In this document: positions 10,560 to 24,000 of the stretch, piece by piece
Numbering within the stretch: position 1 is the first letter of the stretch
Layout: each line of letters starts with the position of its first letter
Source of the DNA: Trissonchulus latispiculum
Lineage: Eukaryota; Nematoda; Enoplea; Enoplida; Ironidae
Direction: 5' to 3'
NCBI GenBank assembly: GCA_030248195.1
Contig: JASAND010019863.1
Span: 1-64,000 of the forward strand
Length of the DNA stretch: 64,000 nt
Made by a program: the position numbers and the translations under genes
The notes under the pieces: generated by a model
What the model saw: the letters and a program-made list of their open reading frames with translations, nothing else
Databases searched by the model: none
Told to the model about the DNA's origin: nothing

Positions 10560-12064
10560 AAACCGTCATAACTATGCAGTTGCTGTTCAACTGTCAGAAA
10601 TTGGCAAAAAAGTCTCAAAATTTTGAAGCGAGATTGCGCGGAGGGGGTTAGAACACCAAATGAACTTATTTTGGATTGTTTGCATTCTACTAAATATAGA
10701 TTTCAATTACACTCAGGCGCAGGGCTCATTCTATCGCATGAATATGATTTGTTTAGAGTCCGGCCGCAGTTTTTAAGCATATATAAATAACTCTTGCTAG
10801 GTAGGTTTGGGGTCTTCAGCAAACTTTTGCGCTAATCATCTGAAATCATTTGAATTTGCGATTTTCGGGTCATGTGACGGAAAATCGAAACTAAGTCGTA
10901 AACTTTTAACTTTATAAGCTGCCTTCACTCAACTTAAATTTGTACCAAGTATAGTTTAGTTTTTTTATCACCAAGATTGTACCGAGTCTCTAAATCAAGC
11001 GGGCCCGAAAAAGACTCTCCACAAGCAAAGCTAATCCCAAATGATCAAACCTAGAACCAAAAGTTTATTGGATCCAATCAGGGTAGTTAGTTTAAAAGAA
11101 ATTTTTCAAGAAAACCCTCCCCTGAAGTCTGGCTGGAGCAAAAATCATAAAACTTAAATAAATAAGTCAGCGATATGTTGAACTGAGTTCAAACATCGCA
11201 AAATGTTTAGCAGTTTAAATGTCGATGGGAACCGGCAGTCTCCTTCTGCTTTGTGGAAAAGCTGCACACAGGGGTTATCAAGGGCGCAGAACTGAAATCC
11301 ATGGCTTTTTGAGCGTTTCATTAGCTCTGAATAAGCTTACACGTAAGGCATATTCATTATTGATACTGTCAAATTGAAGCCCTTTTTCTCAAGTGTTGCA
11401 ACTTCTGGGTGACGGCTTTACGAAAAAGAAACCCCTATTACTAATTTGACAAGCCATTTTAGCCTAGCCCAGCCGCTTTATGTAGATCCTTAACAGTAGT
11501 GTTGTTGTCCGGCAGGGCCGGCTTGTAGCAATGCAACCTGGCTGACCGACTGAAACAACGGAATTCGTAACAGGATGTTATACAGACGTAGGAGTGTTAC
11601 TGTACGTTATTTAGTTCAAAAGCCGTTGCAAAATGCGTCAAAAATAGTGCAAAACTTGGACCGGCGGCCATATTTCGAGTCGGTATTGTCTTGTCATCTA
11701 TGCCAAAAGAATTTTTAACCGAAGATTGTTATTTTCATTCAACAATGAACAGCTCTTGCAAAGACAAGTTTTTTGATATACATAAATGAGGTAGTGTGCC
11801 AATTAACAGTTGAAATTAACAAATGAAATTTTCAAATTTTAAAGCAAAATCTATCAAGTTGTATATCATTTGAAGGCTCTTGACAAAGCGGATTCAACGG
11901 TTGTTTAGCAGCTATAATCTGCATAACTACCATTTTATTTTATATGAAAACAACCCTTTTTACAATCCATTGCAATTAAAAATCACTATAAAAATTGCTG
12001 TCTTCTGACACTTTCCCATAAGCGAAAACAATTCGACGTTTGCGCGGCGGGATTGCATCACCGG
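10560..12064. other. Non-coding region left of the palindrome
   Basis: No gene, tRNA or repeat with clear boundaries is recognised. Sequence resembling the right flank stops near 12,065, so this is outside the inverted duplication. Confidence 0.4.
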
Positions 12065-12132
12065 TGTCTCGGCCATCCTAAAAACCGGCGGAAACACAGC
12101 ACTATCCAACAGAGGAAAACAGGAATAAAAGA

Positions 12133-12459
12133 CATGGTATTTTTAGGTATTTTTTCCCGGGCGCGGGGGGGGGGAAGAAATTTTCGGGGGGAGGGAGATT
12201 TTTTCAGAAATGAGCCAAACAATGGCATGTTTTGGCGTATTTTGCATGGTGAAACACCAAAAGTTCTCACAAATGTCAGGATTTAAGTCAAAAATAGCCA
12301 TTTGTACAAACAAATTCCGGCGAAGCCAAAAATTTAATCATTTTTGGAAAAAATGTAGACCTCATTAAGGGGGAAGCCCAAAATCCCGGGGGGAAGGCAT
12401 TTTCGGGGGGGGGGGCGAAGGTCAATTTCGGAGGGGGCCGCCCTTTAAAAAATACCATG
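12133..12459. mobile_element. CA(G/T)GGTATTTTTT-type MITE, left-arm specific
   Basis: The element starts CATGGTATTTTT and ends AAAAAATACCATG. It is flanked by AAAGA at 12,128-12,132 and 12,460-12,464, a 5-bp target duplication. The matching place in the right arm (near 63,030) has no insertion. It contains G-runs and the shared TTGCATGGTGAAAC core also seen near 46,890 and 53,360. It is non-coding. Confidence 0.85.
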
Positions 12460-12908
12460 AAAGATGTCCATATTTCCAGCAAACTCAGGATATGGATGAT
12501 GTACTGTGGACTCCTTTCTTAGCTTCAAAATCTTGATTTGCCCGTTGCCTAAATGACATTTAATAAGCATCCCCTTCTCCTCGTAAAACCTAAAAATACC
12601 AGAAATAGGAGTGTACCGTCAAACCTAGCATAAACGTATTAATGGAACGCTGAAAATTTAATTGAACGAACAAACAAACAAGCAAAGTGAAACAGCAAAA
12701 CAAGGCCAAACGGGCCAAAGGCACATGAAATGAGCAAAAACAAAAAAAAGAACAATGGAACAACAAAAACAAAGAAGCCCGAACAAGCCTAATTAAACTA
12801 TCTACAACAATTTAACCGGACAAGCAACGACTGAGTGCCTTAAATTACAAATCACTGAATTCAACTGATTAGGCAGTTCAGAAAATACAACCAATTATAC
12901 AAATGGTC

Positions 12909-13079
12909 TTAGTTGGGGAATGTTTTGTAGCGATTTGAAAGGTGGTTGAAATAGTCACTAAAATGTTTTGATTTGATACAGTGATAGCAAGAGTGCATAG
13001 ATACAGTTGAGGCATTAAGCATAGAGCGAGTTAGCATAGAGTGCACTAATTTGTTCGGGAGGCTGTCAAATGGTACCAT
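12909..13079 (-). CDS. Small conserved ORF, 56 aa, downstream of the left gene
   Basis: An ATG-initiated frame begins MVPFDSLPNKL and ends with a stop after 56 codons. The right arm has a corresponding 57-codon frame at 62,421-62,594 with the same start, same end and no frame-disrupting indel; the length difference is a multiple of three. It lies about 1.3 kb past the zinc-finger stop codon, in the gene's sense orientation. It could be a small protein, a later exon of another transcript, or chance conservation in the 3' UTR. No domain or signal peptide is recognised. Confidence 0.3.
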   Translation of the reverse strand: MVPFDSLPNKLVHSMLTRSMLNASTVSMHSCYHCIKSKHFSDYFNHLSNRYKTFPN

Positions 13080-13733
13080 TTCTGCGATGACCAACTGTTA
13101 GCGTGTGCGGGGAAAACCGTTAGCGCGCAGATTAAGTACCAAGAGCTTATCTAGCAATAACACCATTCACACAGTTGAAAAAACTGATGAGAAAATCGGG
13201 GAACAACATCACAAGTATTGCACAGCAACAAAGTAACCAGGACACAATTGAAATATGGAACCTACGCCGCCAATGCAGTTACAATATTATAATCAAAACA
13301 CGTAAAAACATTATGTTTAATATATAGCTGCTATAAAACTGGAAGAGGACAGCAACAAAAATTCCGCTCAATAAAAAGTATAAACTTGTTCAGAAACTTT
13401 GCTAACAAACCAATAAGACACCTGTACATGTAACACAGAATCAGTACAAATACCACATTAAGCAGGAATTTAATAGAACGTAGAAACGAATGATAAGAGA
13501 CCTTTTGAATTAACCTTTCAAGCAACTATAAATAGGAGGACAAACCCACACTAAATTTATAATGTGACAACGCACAGGAAAGAAACTAAAACTACACTTC
13601 AAAAGAATAAACACATAAAACACAGGAAATGCAAGATTAAAACAAGAAACCAAATAACGCGGGGATAAAACATTTAACCATGTAAAGCTGTTAAAAGAAC
13701 TGAAATGCCAAACAAAATATACCCACATACACT

Positions 13734-14013
13734 CAAGGCCGCACCCAGGGGGGGGGTTCAAGGGGTCTAGACCCCCCTTTTTGGGATGACAAAATGGGAA
13801 ATTTTTGCTATTTTTATGGCAAAAACAGCTATTTTTAAAAAAATTTTCTCGCCTTCGGCGCGATAATTCGCTTTTTGCAAGAAATAAACGTCCAATGTAC
13901 TGTTTATGGGCAAAAATGCAAAATTCTTCAACTTCTGGGGAGCTCCGCCCCCCAGACCCCCCTTACGTTTTAGGTTGGACCCCCCCCTTTTCAAAATCCT
14001 GGGTGCGGGCCTG
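13734..14013. mobile_element. 280-bp hAT-like MITE, left-arm specific
   Basis: The ends are inverted (GGCCGCACCCAGG and CCTGGGTGCGGGCC). CATACACT flanks both sides exactly (13,726-13,733 and 14,014-14,021), an 8-bp target duplication typical of hAT elements. The right arm has the unoccupied site near 61,800, with a single AGTGTATG. The same terminus appears near 43,011 and 57,296 as a one-ended relic in both arms. It is non-coding. Confidence 0.9.
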
Positions 14014-14385
14014 CATACACTACACAGTACGTATACACTATATCGGTAGTGTGAAATACACAAAGTATATAACCACAGAAAAATTATTACAAAGGGCAGT
14101 CTGTAGTATGGTATACCCGATCAGAAATTCTTTTCAAAAAAGGAGGAAAATTTCATTAGTTTCTCAACTTTGCGAAAAAATCAATAAACAAAACAATCTT
14201 GCACACTATTCTGTCTGCATTATAACATCAACATCATACTTATAAAGCCAAATGTGAAGTATATGCTGCATTAGTTAAGGCACCGCAATTGCGAAGCCGA
14301 ACGTGGCCAACAATAAATCCACACAACACAAAACGTATCAACAAAAAACTAAACTGAACAAACATCCGATAGCACAACAGAGAAG

Positions 14386-15005
14386 TTAACGCGAAGAACG
14401 ATGTACTCTGCGCTCATGTCTTGTCAAATTACTGGATACAGTGAATCTGGACTCGCAAAGCTGACAGGCAAACGGCCTCTCTCCCGTATGAATTCGGCGA
14501 TGGATCTTCAATTTGCCGCTCTCAGTAAATCTCTTATCACAGAGATCACACGCATACGGCCTCTCACCTGTATGACTTCGTCGGTGACTCATCAAATGAG
14601 CGCTTTGACCAAATCTCTGGTCACAAAGATCACAGCTGTACGGCCTCTCATCCGTATGACTTCGTCGGTGACTCAGCAAAGAACCGCTTCGATTAAATTT
14701 CTTCCCACAGAGATCGCACTGATACGGCTTCTCACCGGTATGAATGCGCAGATGGCTGGTCAGATGCTGCTGGCGACTGAATCCCTTATCGCACAGAGGG
14801 CACTGGAAAGGCTTCAGTTTCCTGTGCACAGCATTAATGTGGTCGTCCAAATGATCACTCTTGTTGGAACTGTAAGCACAGATGGGGCACATATGCTTCT
14901 TTCCAAGCCGGTCGTGCTGACGACTGACATGCGCAGACAGCAGCGGAACAGTGGAAAAGGACAGGGTGCAGTGGGGACACGAGAAATAGGTCACGCCCAG
15001 TTCAG
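14386..15005 (-). CDS. Terminal zinc-finger exon, left copy
   Basis: The exon begins after a TTTCAG acceptor with (ct)GAA CTG and ends at a TAA, giving 205 residues. Seven fingers are visible. The first two are divergent (CPHC...HVSRQH and CPIC...HINAVH, both with a four-residue H-H spacing). Five follow with mostly TGE(R/K)P or TDERP linkers. Contact positions (-1,2,3,6) read R,Q,H,S for finger 3; R,G,S,S for finger 4; Q,A,H,S for finger 5; E,G,K,I for finger 6; V,S,N,R for finger 7. Compared with the right copy there are two extra fingers, equal to 56 residues. All cysteines and histidines needed for zinc are present. Confidence 0.92.
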
Positions 15006-18000
15006 CTGAAACAGACAAATAGAAAAGACGATAAATTAAAGCACATCATTTAAAAAAAACTGAAGCATTACAACAACACAAACTTCAAAAAACACTTGGA
15101 ACAATAGAAAAAATATCAACAGTTTGCTTTGCTATGCTGGTATCGATTTCTGCAGTGATTTCTGAAATATTTCTTGTTTTTTAAGTTTCAATAATTACAG
15201 TCCTCGTGCGTACCAATTTTGGAAAAGTAGGAATAAAAGTAGGATTTTTCTTCAAAAAAGTAGGAAAAAAGTAGGAACAGTAGTATGTTTTTAGAAAAAT
15301 TTTGAAAAATTTTCGCCCCCCCACCCTACGAATAACTCGCCCCCCGAGGGCCCCCCCAAAGAGCCCCCTGCCAAGAAAAATTCCCTAGAATAAGCCCAGG
15401 TGTGTATAATGTGAAAGTGTTTCGAGAATGCATTACGTGTACGGTGCACCACAGCGTATAGCGAAGTATTAGGTGTGCCATAGTGTTTCAGGAAACATCA
15501 GGTTGCATGTACAGTTCAGCTTGAGCAGTCGTAGTTCACTTCAGTTCACAACGTCTATTCATTTTTCCGTAATGTGGATGGAGCTGAGGTTCTTTAATGA
15601 GGCTTTAATGTGGAATGCACTGTGACGCCAATATGAGCCTCGTAATTAGAAAAGGGGCTACAGCATTATTTTAATAGCTTTTCAGGTGATTAAGATCATT
15701 GAAAAGTAATTCAGTTCTGCTAAGAATTGAGGTTGGCAAGATAAGCTTATTTTTACTGAGAGGGGTAGGGGAGGGCAGGGCCTCCATAAATTCCTACCTC
15801 TCCCATAACCCAAAAAAATTAACAAATTCTACTAATTTTTCTAAAATTGTTCCTGGATAGTTAACAAATTGTATGCCAATACAGTTTGGAAAATGCCAAA
15901 AACTTGACATTTTTGACAGTTATACACATAAAAGAAGTAAATATTCGCAATCAAATTTCCAAAAATATGCCGCCACTTTTCGGTTAGCCCTCCCCATCCA
16001 TGCCCCTTTCCCCCAATAAAAAGCACCAAGAAAGTTGGTGGTAGTGTAGAGAGGGACATTAATCGATCAGATTACAGAAATCTTGTCCCTAATCGGGAAG
16101 GCTCTAGAACGTTCTAGAACAGTAAGCTTAAAAGATGATTAGTAACCCAGAGCTTATCTCATTTCCCAACCAAAAAGGACAACATCAATCTGAACTAAAT
16201 GACTGTTGACTTACAGAAAGCTGCAGATGCTAACCTCTACGGGAATGTGGAAAGAAAACTTGCAGAGAAAATGATCCCCATTTGCGAGCGAGTAGTTCCA
16301 AATTTAGCAATTTTTACACTATACAACTGGGCTTTTTCTAGGCGAAAAAAGTGGGGGTGGGGAGAGTAAGGGGGAGCCCCCCCACTAGTGGGAATGGGGA
16401 GGGGAACCCAAAAGTGGGGGATCTAAAGTGGCCTAAAATCGCTAAAAATGCAGTAAAAATAGCCTGTTTTCTACATATCTGCTATAACTATGCTTAAAAG
16501 TGCTCAAGTGCTCAAAAATTGAGTACCAAAATAGGGGATTAGGGGATTTTTGAGCAAAAATTTCCGGCGAAGCCAGAAAAGTTTTGAAAATTTTGACCAA
16601 AAATCCTTAAAAATTTGGCATTTTCTGGGCACCTTATAGTGTGTGGGGGGAAGCCCAAAAAAGTGGGGGTGGAGTCGAGGGGGGGGGGTGAAGGGGTCGA
16701 GTGGGGGAACCCAAAAAGTGGGTGGGGGCGCGTAAAAAAGCCCAGCACACAATTTCTGCGAATGTGAAATGTTTTTAGCACGCTTGACCAAAAAACAAGA
16801 TTTGGTCGTGTCAACCACTTTTCTGTACAGTGAGGGGACGTGATACGCCTAATAACCAAAAAAGTAAAACCTCCCCACCCTTGATTTAACCAGGTGTAGA
16901 CTTTGACAGGACAGGACTTTTGTTAGACGTAACTGGTATATACTGAGTAAAAATTGACAAAGAAAAGTATACCTTTTCCAGCAGTATGTCGGCTATTAGA
17001 ATTCCCTGGAATAGTGGAGTGATAAGAACTGGCTCCTGAAATCAAAAAATGTATTGAACAGGTAAAAGATTACGCAACAAATATATACAACTGAGCGTTT
17101 TAACATTTATTGTCCAATTCAAAAATATTGACTTGGTTTTGGATTCCATCATTCTGTATATTATGCTACAAGCTGTTCCGTACGGGTCATGTAAACATGG
17201 GCTTTCTCTAGGGAACTTTTATTGATGAGAGCTCGGGGCAAGACATTTTGTTTGGAGAGGGGGCGGCAAAAGCTTTTCAGAACTTTTCTAAGAAAATGCT
17301 AAAATTGCGGTCTTTTCACAATAATTTGCAGAGAAAATAAAATTTAAGTTGAAAGTTGTTTTCCGAAAAAGTTAGTTTTTAATGCAAAAATAAACTCATT
17401 TAGTGCTTAGCTGTTATTATTTGTTATTGTAGTTACTACTTATTCTTGTTAGTAGATTTAGTGTTAAAAAGGCTAAACTCATTTAGTGTTTAGCTATTAT
17501 TAGTTATTGTGGTTTTAATATTCTTGTTAGTAGATTTAGTGTTAAAAAGGCAACAATCTCCGGGTAAACTAAAAATTTCGCCTTCTAACTCTAACGGATT
17601 TCTAAAGGAAAATTTTGATACTTGGAGTACGCCACTCCTACCAGTAGAATAAGCAAAGGGTACAATGGTAGGTCCAGTTCAGGAAACGAAAATTCAGCCA
17701 GAAGGCAGTACAATACAGTATATGCAAATGACCCTGCTACCAACGGATATGCCAGTATGGTTACAGCTGTGACTGCTACTCACCCGGTCGGGTCGGCTGG
17801 CCTGCGTTGCCTTAGCTAAACGAAATCTCTGAGGTGCTCTGATTCCTGCAGACAAGAGGAGTGACATGCTGATTTCTCACGGGATGCCCGTGATCTTGAT
17901 CAGTGATGAGCAACGGATGTCCGGATACGTATGCGGACAATATATATATACGATTTGTGAGAATAGGATATTAACTTGAAAATGCCTTCTTCAACTTAAG

Positions 18001-21000
18001 GCGGTGATTCCTTTTGGGCACGTGCTGTTGGTTGACGACTCAAATCCGGATGAAATTTGACGAAACTTTCTAATAAAATACGCAGGTTCTTTTAGCGGTC
18101 TAATACCCTTCCCGTGCATTCGGAAGATCGCGATGAGCTCTGCATTTTTGCTATTAAAATCTTTCAAGCTTTTTACAATCGTGAGATATAGCCAATTCTC
18201 ATATTTTGGCTTCCAAAAATTGTCATTTCTGCAAAAAATCAAAATAAACCATTACAAGAAATAAAAATGCTCCTCTGGAGCATGAAAAAGTAATATGGGT
18301 GATGGTGAGGTTGCAAAATCAAGAGAGGACTAGTTTTTAAAATGCTTAATATGGGGCTAGGTTAAAAAATAGAAGAGGACTAGGTTGTGAGCGAATTAAT
18401 ATGGGCACAGCTTCGCCGAACAACCCATATTCGCGGTTTGTAAATGTAAATTATTATGCATATCCACGATACATTTGGTTTATAGTTCATAAATAACCTA
18501 CAGCTACGGTATGTGCTCGAGCTTTATTCGAACTTTTATTTTAGCAAACGTTTTCTTCGATAAGTGCTTCATACTAACCAGCGCATTTTACGTATCCATT
18601 TATACGGAAAATTTATATTCAAGAATAATTTAGGACTCTCCCACGATCTTCTATTTCCTCAAGACTTGGACCAATAGCTTTAGCATCATATCCTTAGACC
18701 TCTCCTAGTAGTAGAGCCTGCGGTAGTTCAACACAACAAAATGATGATAATTTACGTATATATAATTCCTAGCAGCTAGTCTAACAGTACATATAAACAG
18801 CTATATTCGATGAGTATTCAACTGCTTAAATTTTTTATTGACTGACATTGATAGCTCTAAGCTAAGACGAAACGTGAAATCCCGCGAATATGGGTTGTTC
18901 GGCGAAGCTGTGCCCATATTAATTCGCTCACAACCTAGTCCTCTTCTATTTTTTAACCTAGCCCCATATTAAGCATTTTAAAAACTAGTCCTCTCTTGAT
19001 TTTGCAACCTCACCATCACCCATATTACTTTTTCATGCTCCAGAGGAGCATTTTTATTTCTTGTCCTTCTGTCATTTTAAAGGATCCCTTTCCAGCAATG
19101 CGCTAATGGATACAAGGAGCTTGAACAGTAGTGCCATGCTAAACGAGTGTAGTCGATTTACAATATATGCCCCCAACAAAACGCCGAAAAACGCTGTTTT
19201 AAGGGGTTTGACCACTGGTCAATAGGCCCCATAGACCGCAGTGACCACTGGTCACTCCCTCGATTTCGGCAATATACCCATTGAAACGAGCGTAGTCTAT
19301 TTACTATATGCCCCCGATCAAAACGCCAAAAAACGCAGTTTTAGGCCGTTTGACCAGTGGTCAATAGCACTCCTAGGCCGTAGTGACCAGTGGTCACTTC
19401 CGTCGGTTTCGGCAATATGCCCATTGAAACGAGCGTAGTCGATTTACTATATATGTCCCCGACCAAAACGCCGAAAAACGCAGTTTTAGGCCGTTTGACC
19501 AGTGGTCAATAGGCCCCATAGGCTGTAGTGACCAGTGGTCACTTCCGTCGGTTTCGACAATATGCCCATTGAAACGAGCGTAGTCGATTTACTATATTGC
19601 CCCCGACCAAAACGCCGAAAAACGCTGTTTTGGGCTGTTTGACCAGTGGTCAATAGGCCCCATAGGCTGTAGTGACCAGTGGTCACTTCCGTCGGTTTCG
19701 GCGATATGCCCATTGAAACGAGCGCAGTGCCTCAACCGATGAAAATTCGAAAATAGGGCAAAATATAGGGATTTTACCAGTAAAATATAGGGCGAAATAT
19801 AGGGATACTTATCTCTTGTTACAAGCGAACTTCCAGAAACTTTTTTATGCACACACAATATGTGACTTTACGGAGTGAGGCAAACTCCTACCTAAAGGTT
19901 TAAACCAAACCTAAGCAGGTTATTCAGGTTTTTTTTCAGAATTTATTAGCGAAATTCCTGGTTAAAGTTTTTCGACAGGTTATTGGTGCTGAAAAGGAAT
20001 TTCAGAAAATTTGTGAAACTTTTTTAAAATTTCCCTAAAAAATTAAAAGGAAACAGTCTCCCTCTACAATAGTAACGATATTTATCGATCAAAACTAGGG
20101 TTGCACCTGGGACAGGTCAGGCCCCGATCTCGAGCTCCCGAGATTTTGTGATATCTTTTAAAGACTGTAGGAGATATTTTGACCAAAATGCAAAAATTCG
20201 AAAGCCCAAAGTATGGCAAATTAATTGTTAAGAAGTTTCGATTTCTCACCGATTTGAATGAAAAACAAGCTAAATTGGCATGAATGGTTTGCCGCCGCTT
20301 CTTTCTGTAGGCAGCAAACTTTGTAGTGTCGATTTTCAGTCAAATCGGTGGCAATGAGCATTTTGCGTGTTGTTTTCTGAAAATGGTTGCCCTTAAAGGG
20401 GTAGTTGGGATGAGGAATTTTTCTGGAAATGGTTGCCCTTAAAAGTGCAGTTGGGATAACGAATCTTTGACCAAATATCGGTAAAGGTTATCTGATACAC
20501 CCTCTTAAAGGGCTCAAAATCGGAAAAAAGTGACATCAAGCTAAGAAATACTTCGATTGCACATATGGAATTGGCGTCCTGGAATTATCCTGTGACCGAC
20601 TTTGCAACCAATTCGGAGACAAAAAATTTTCGATTTTCGATTTTCGGGAAATGGTTGCCTCTGAAAGAGTAGTTGGGATAAAGAACTTTTCTAGAAATGG
20701 ATGCCATTGAAAGGACAGTAGAGTTGAGTACTAAATATTGCTAAAAGTTACTTTACACTTCTTTTTAAATGGTGTCCTAACAAATCCACCGGGCTAAACT
20801 TGAGTAATGAGTTCAAAAAACACAAATATTAGGCGTTTCTGGGCAGTTTGCTCAGTTTTGCGGTCTCCAACAGTGTAACTTTTGGCCATATCTCGACATC
20901 CACAAAAACTAGAAAAATTTCAATTGCAGATTTGGAATCTGCGTCCCCGAATTACCCTAGGACTGACTTTTCAACCAAATCGGAGACAAAAACTTTTCGA

Positions 21001-24000
21001 CCATTTTTGACACCTTCCAGAAGAAGATGGTTGCCCATTAAAAGGCAGTTGGGATAAGGAATTTTCGATTAAATATCGCTGCAAGTTATTTGACACTTCT
21101 TTTTGAAGGGTATCCTAGCAAATCCACCAGCTAAACTTGACTAACGAGTTCAAAAAACACAGATATTAGGCGTTTCTGGGCAGTTTGCTCACTTTTGTGG
21201 TCTCCAGCAGTGTAACCTTTGGCCATATCTCGAGATTAACAAAAGCTAGAAAAGTTTCGATTGCAGATTTGGAATCTGCGTCCCCGAATTACCCTAGGAC
21301 TGACTTTTCAACCAAATCGGAGAGAAAAAGTTTTCGACCATTTTTGAGAATCGCCTTGCCAGAGAACCAGAACCCCCCTCTAAACCAGAACCATTTTAAA
21401 AAATTAAATTCCCTGCCCTGGTCGACTGGGTGGGTCTAGAGCGATGAAATTAAAATGGGCCAGGTTTGGGACCAACCCCCACATACCCACAAAATTTCAG
21501 CTCCGGGCGTTGAGCCTAGCTTGAGTTAATAGGGGGGGACAAGAAGAAGAATAATAATAATAATAATAATAAATCCTACCGGCATCAACGGGTTGTCGCG
21601 CATTTTCCTCTTATCCTTCCTCTGTGCTTATATTGGCTCGGGCTAAGACTCAGTTTTGAAACATTTTCAGACTTTGGCCTTATCACGACTTTTTTCCTAC
21701 TCGCTGAGAGCTTTCGAATAAGTACCATAAAGTCTACTTTTGTGAAGTTCTTAGAAATTCGGTTTTTCCGGGAATTTCCGGATTTTCAGTTTTTCGGCCG
21801 TAATTTTAGCTGGACGCATTTCCGGAAAATGTCGCAACAAGGAAAGTTGCTCAGCTCGACGAGTTCTTTCATTTGAGTACCATATCGACCACTTTCGGAA
21901 AAAATTTTCAAAATCCGTAATTTTCCGGGCCTAATATCTCGAAATCCGTGAATTTTCCGGGAATTTCAATTTCAGATTCGAAATCAGCACCACCGACTTA
22001 CCCTATGACCAACTTTTAAGCATAATCCGAGACAAAAAATTTTGAAGTCCAAAATCCGGGTTTTCGTGAATTCCCGGATTTTCAGTTTTTTGGCTATAAC
22101 TTTCGCTAGACGCATTTCCGGAAAATGTCGCAAGAAAGAAAGTTGTTCAGCTCGGCGAGCTCTTTCATTTGAGTACCATATCGACCACTTTTGGAGAAAT
22201 TTTTCAAAATCCGGATATTTCCGGAGCGAATATCTCGAAATCCGTAAATTTTCCGAAAATGTCGATTTCAGTTTCGAAATCAGCGTGGTCGAGTTACCCT
22301 ATGACCAACTTTTGAGCGAAATCTGAGACAAAAAATTTTTTGGTCCAAAATCCGGGTTTTCGTGAATTCCCGGATTTTCAGTTTTTCGGCTATAACTTTC
22401 GCTAGACGCATTTCCGGAAAATGTCGCCAGAAGGAAAGTTGTTCAGCTCGGCGAGCTCTTTCATTTGAGTACCATATCGACCACTTTTGGAGAAATTTTT
22501 CAAAATCCGGAATTTTCCGGGTCGAATATCTCGAAATCCGTGAATTTTCCGGAAATTTCGATTTCAGTTTCGAAATCAGCGTGGTCGACTTACCCTATGA
22601 CCAACTTTTAAACAAAATCGGAGATAAAAAATTTTTACGTTTCCCTTGGTCCCCCCTTACGATTTTTAAATTTCCGGGAGCCGCCATTCCCGGAATCCGG
22701 GAGATATCGGGATGCCCTTACAAACGGGAACACTTCAGGTCACCCTCCAACTATGGTGAGAATTTCAGCCCGATCGGTCCAGCCAATCTCGAGAAAAAGG
22801 GGGGGACACAAATGTTGACCGGAATAATAAATAAATAAATAAATAAATAAAGAAACTTAGCCATATCAAAGGGTTGTCTTTTTTTTTAAAAAAATGCGAC
22901 AACCCAATAACAAGCTAAATTGGCATGAATGGTTTGCCGCCGCTTCTTTCTGTAGGCAGCAAACTTTGTAGCGTCGATTTTCAGTCAAATCGGTGACAAA
23001 GAGCATTTTCCGTGTTGTTTTCTGAAAATGGTTGCCCTTAAAGGGGCAGTTGGGATGAGGAATTTTTCTGGAAATGGTTGCCCTTAAAAGGACAGTTGGG
23101 ATAACGAATCTTTGACTAAATATCGCAAAAGGTTATTTGATACACCGTCTTATAGGGCGTCCTGGCAAATCCACCAGCTCAACTTGACTAACGCGTTCGA
23201 AAAAACACTGATATTAGGCCTTTCTTGGCAATTTGCTCACAGACAACTTTCAGTCTTGGCCGATTTGCAACATCAGCGTATCGAGGGCCAAAACTCGAAT
23301 TTCGTACATTTTCAAGGTTTGGCCCTATTACAGCTTTTTCTTAGCTCGTTGAGAGCTTTCGAATGATCTCAAAATCAGCAGGATTCGACAACTTTTCTTT
23401 TTAGTCGATTATTGCAACATCAGCGTATCGAGGGTCAAAACTCGAAATTAGTACATTTTCAGGATTTGGCCCTATTACAACTATTTTATAGCTCGTTGAG
23501 ACCTTTCGAATGATACCAAAGTCAGTAGGATTCGACAACTTTCATTTTTGACCAATCTTTGCAAGATGGTTGCCCATAAAAGGGCAGTTGGGATAAGAGA
23601 TTTACGATAATTATTGCTAAACGTTATTTGATACTGCCTATTAAAAGGTATTCTAGCAAATCCACCAGTTCAACTTGACTAACTAGTTCGGAAAACACTG
23701 ATATTAGGCGTTTTTGGGCAATTTGCTCATTTTTGCGGTCTCCAACAGTGTAACTTTTGGCCATATCTGGAGATCCGCAAAAGGTAGAAAAATTTCGATT
23801 GCGGATTTGGAATCTACGTCCCCGAATTACCTTATGATCAACTTTTCAACGAAATCGGAGACAAAAAGTTTTCGACCATTTTTGAGAATCGCCTTGGTCC
23901 CCCCTTACGATTTTAAAAAATTAAATTCCCTGCCCTGGTCGACTAGGTGGGTCTAGAGCGATGAAATTAAAATGGGCCAGGTTTGGGACCAACCCCCACA

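Noticed and set aside
14401..15009. 202-codon frame on the plus strand opposite the left zinc fingers
   Set aside because: It is the antisense shadow of the zinc-finger exon; the minus strand shows all C2H2 ligands and linkers. The same applies to the minus-strand frame at 61,142-61,444.
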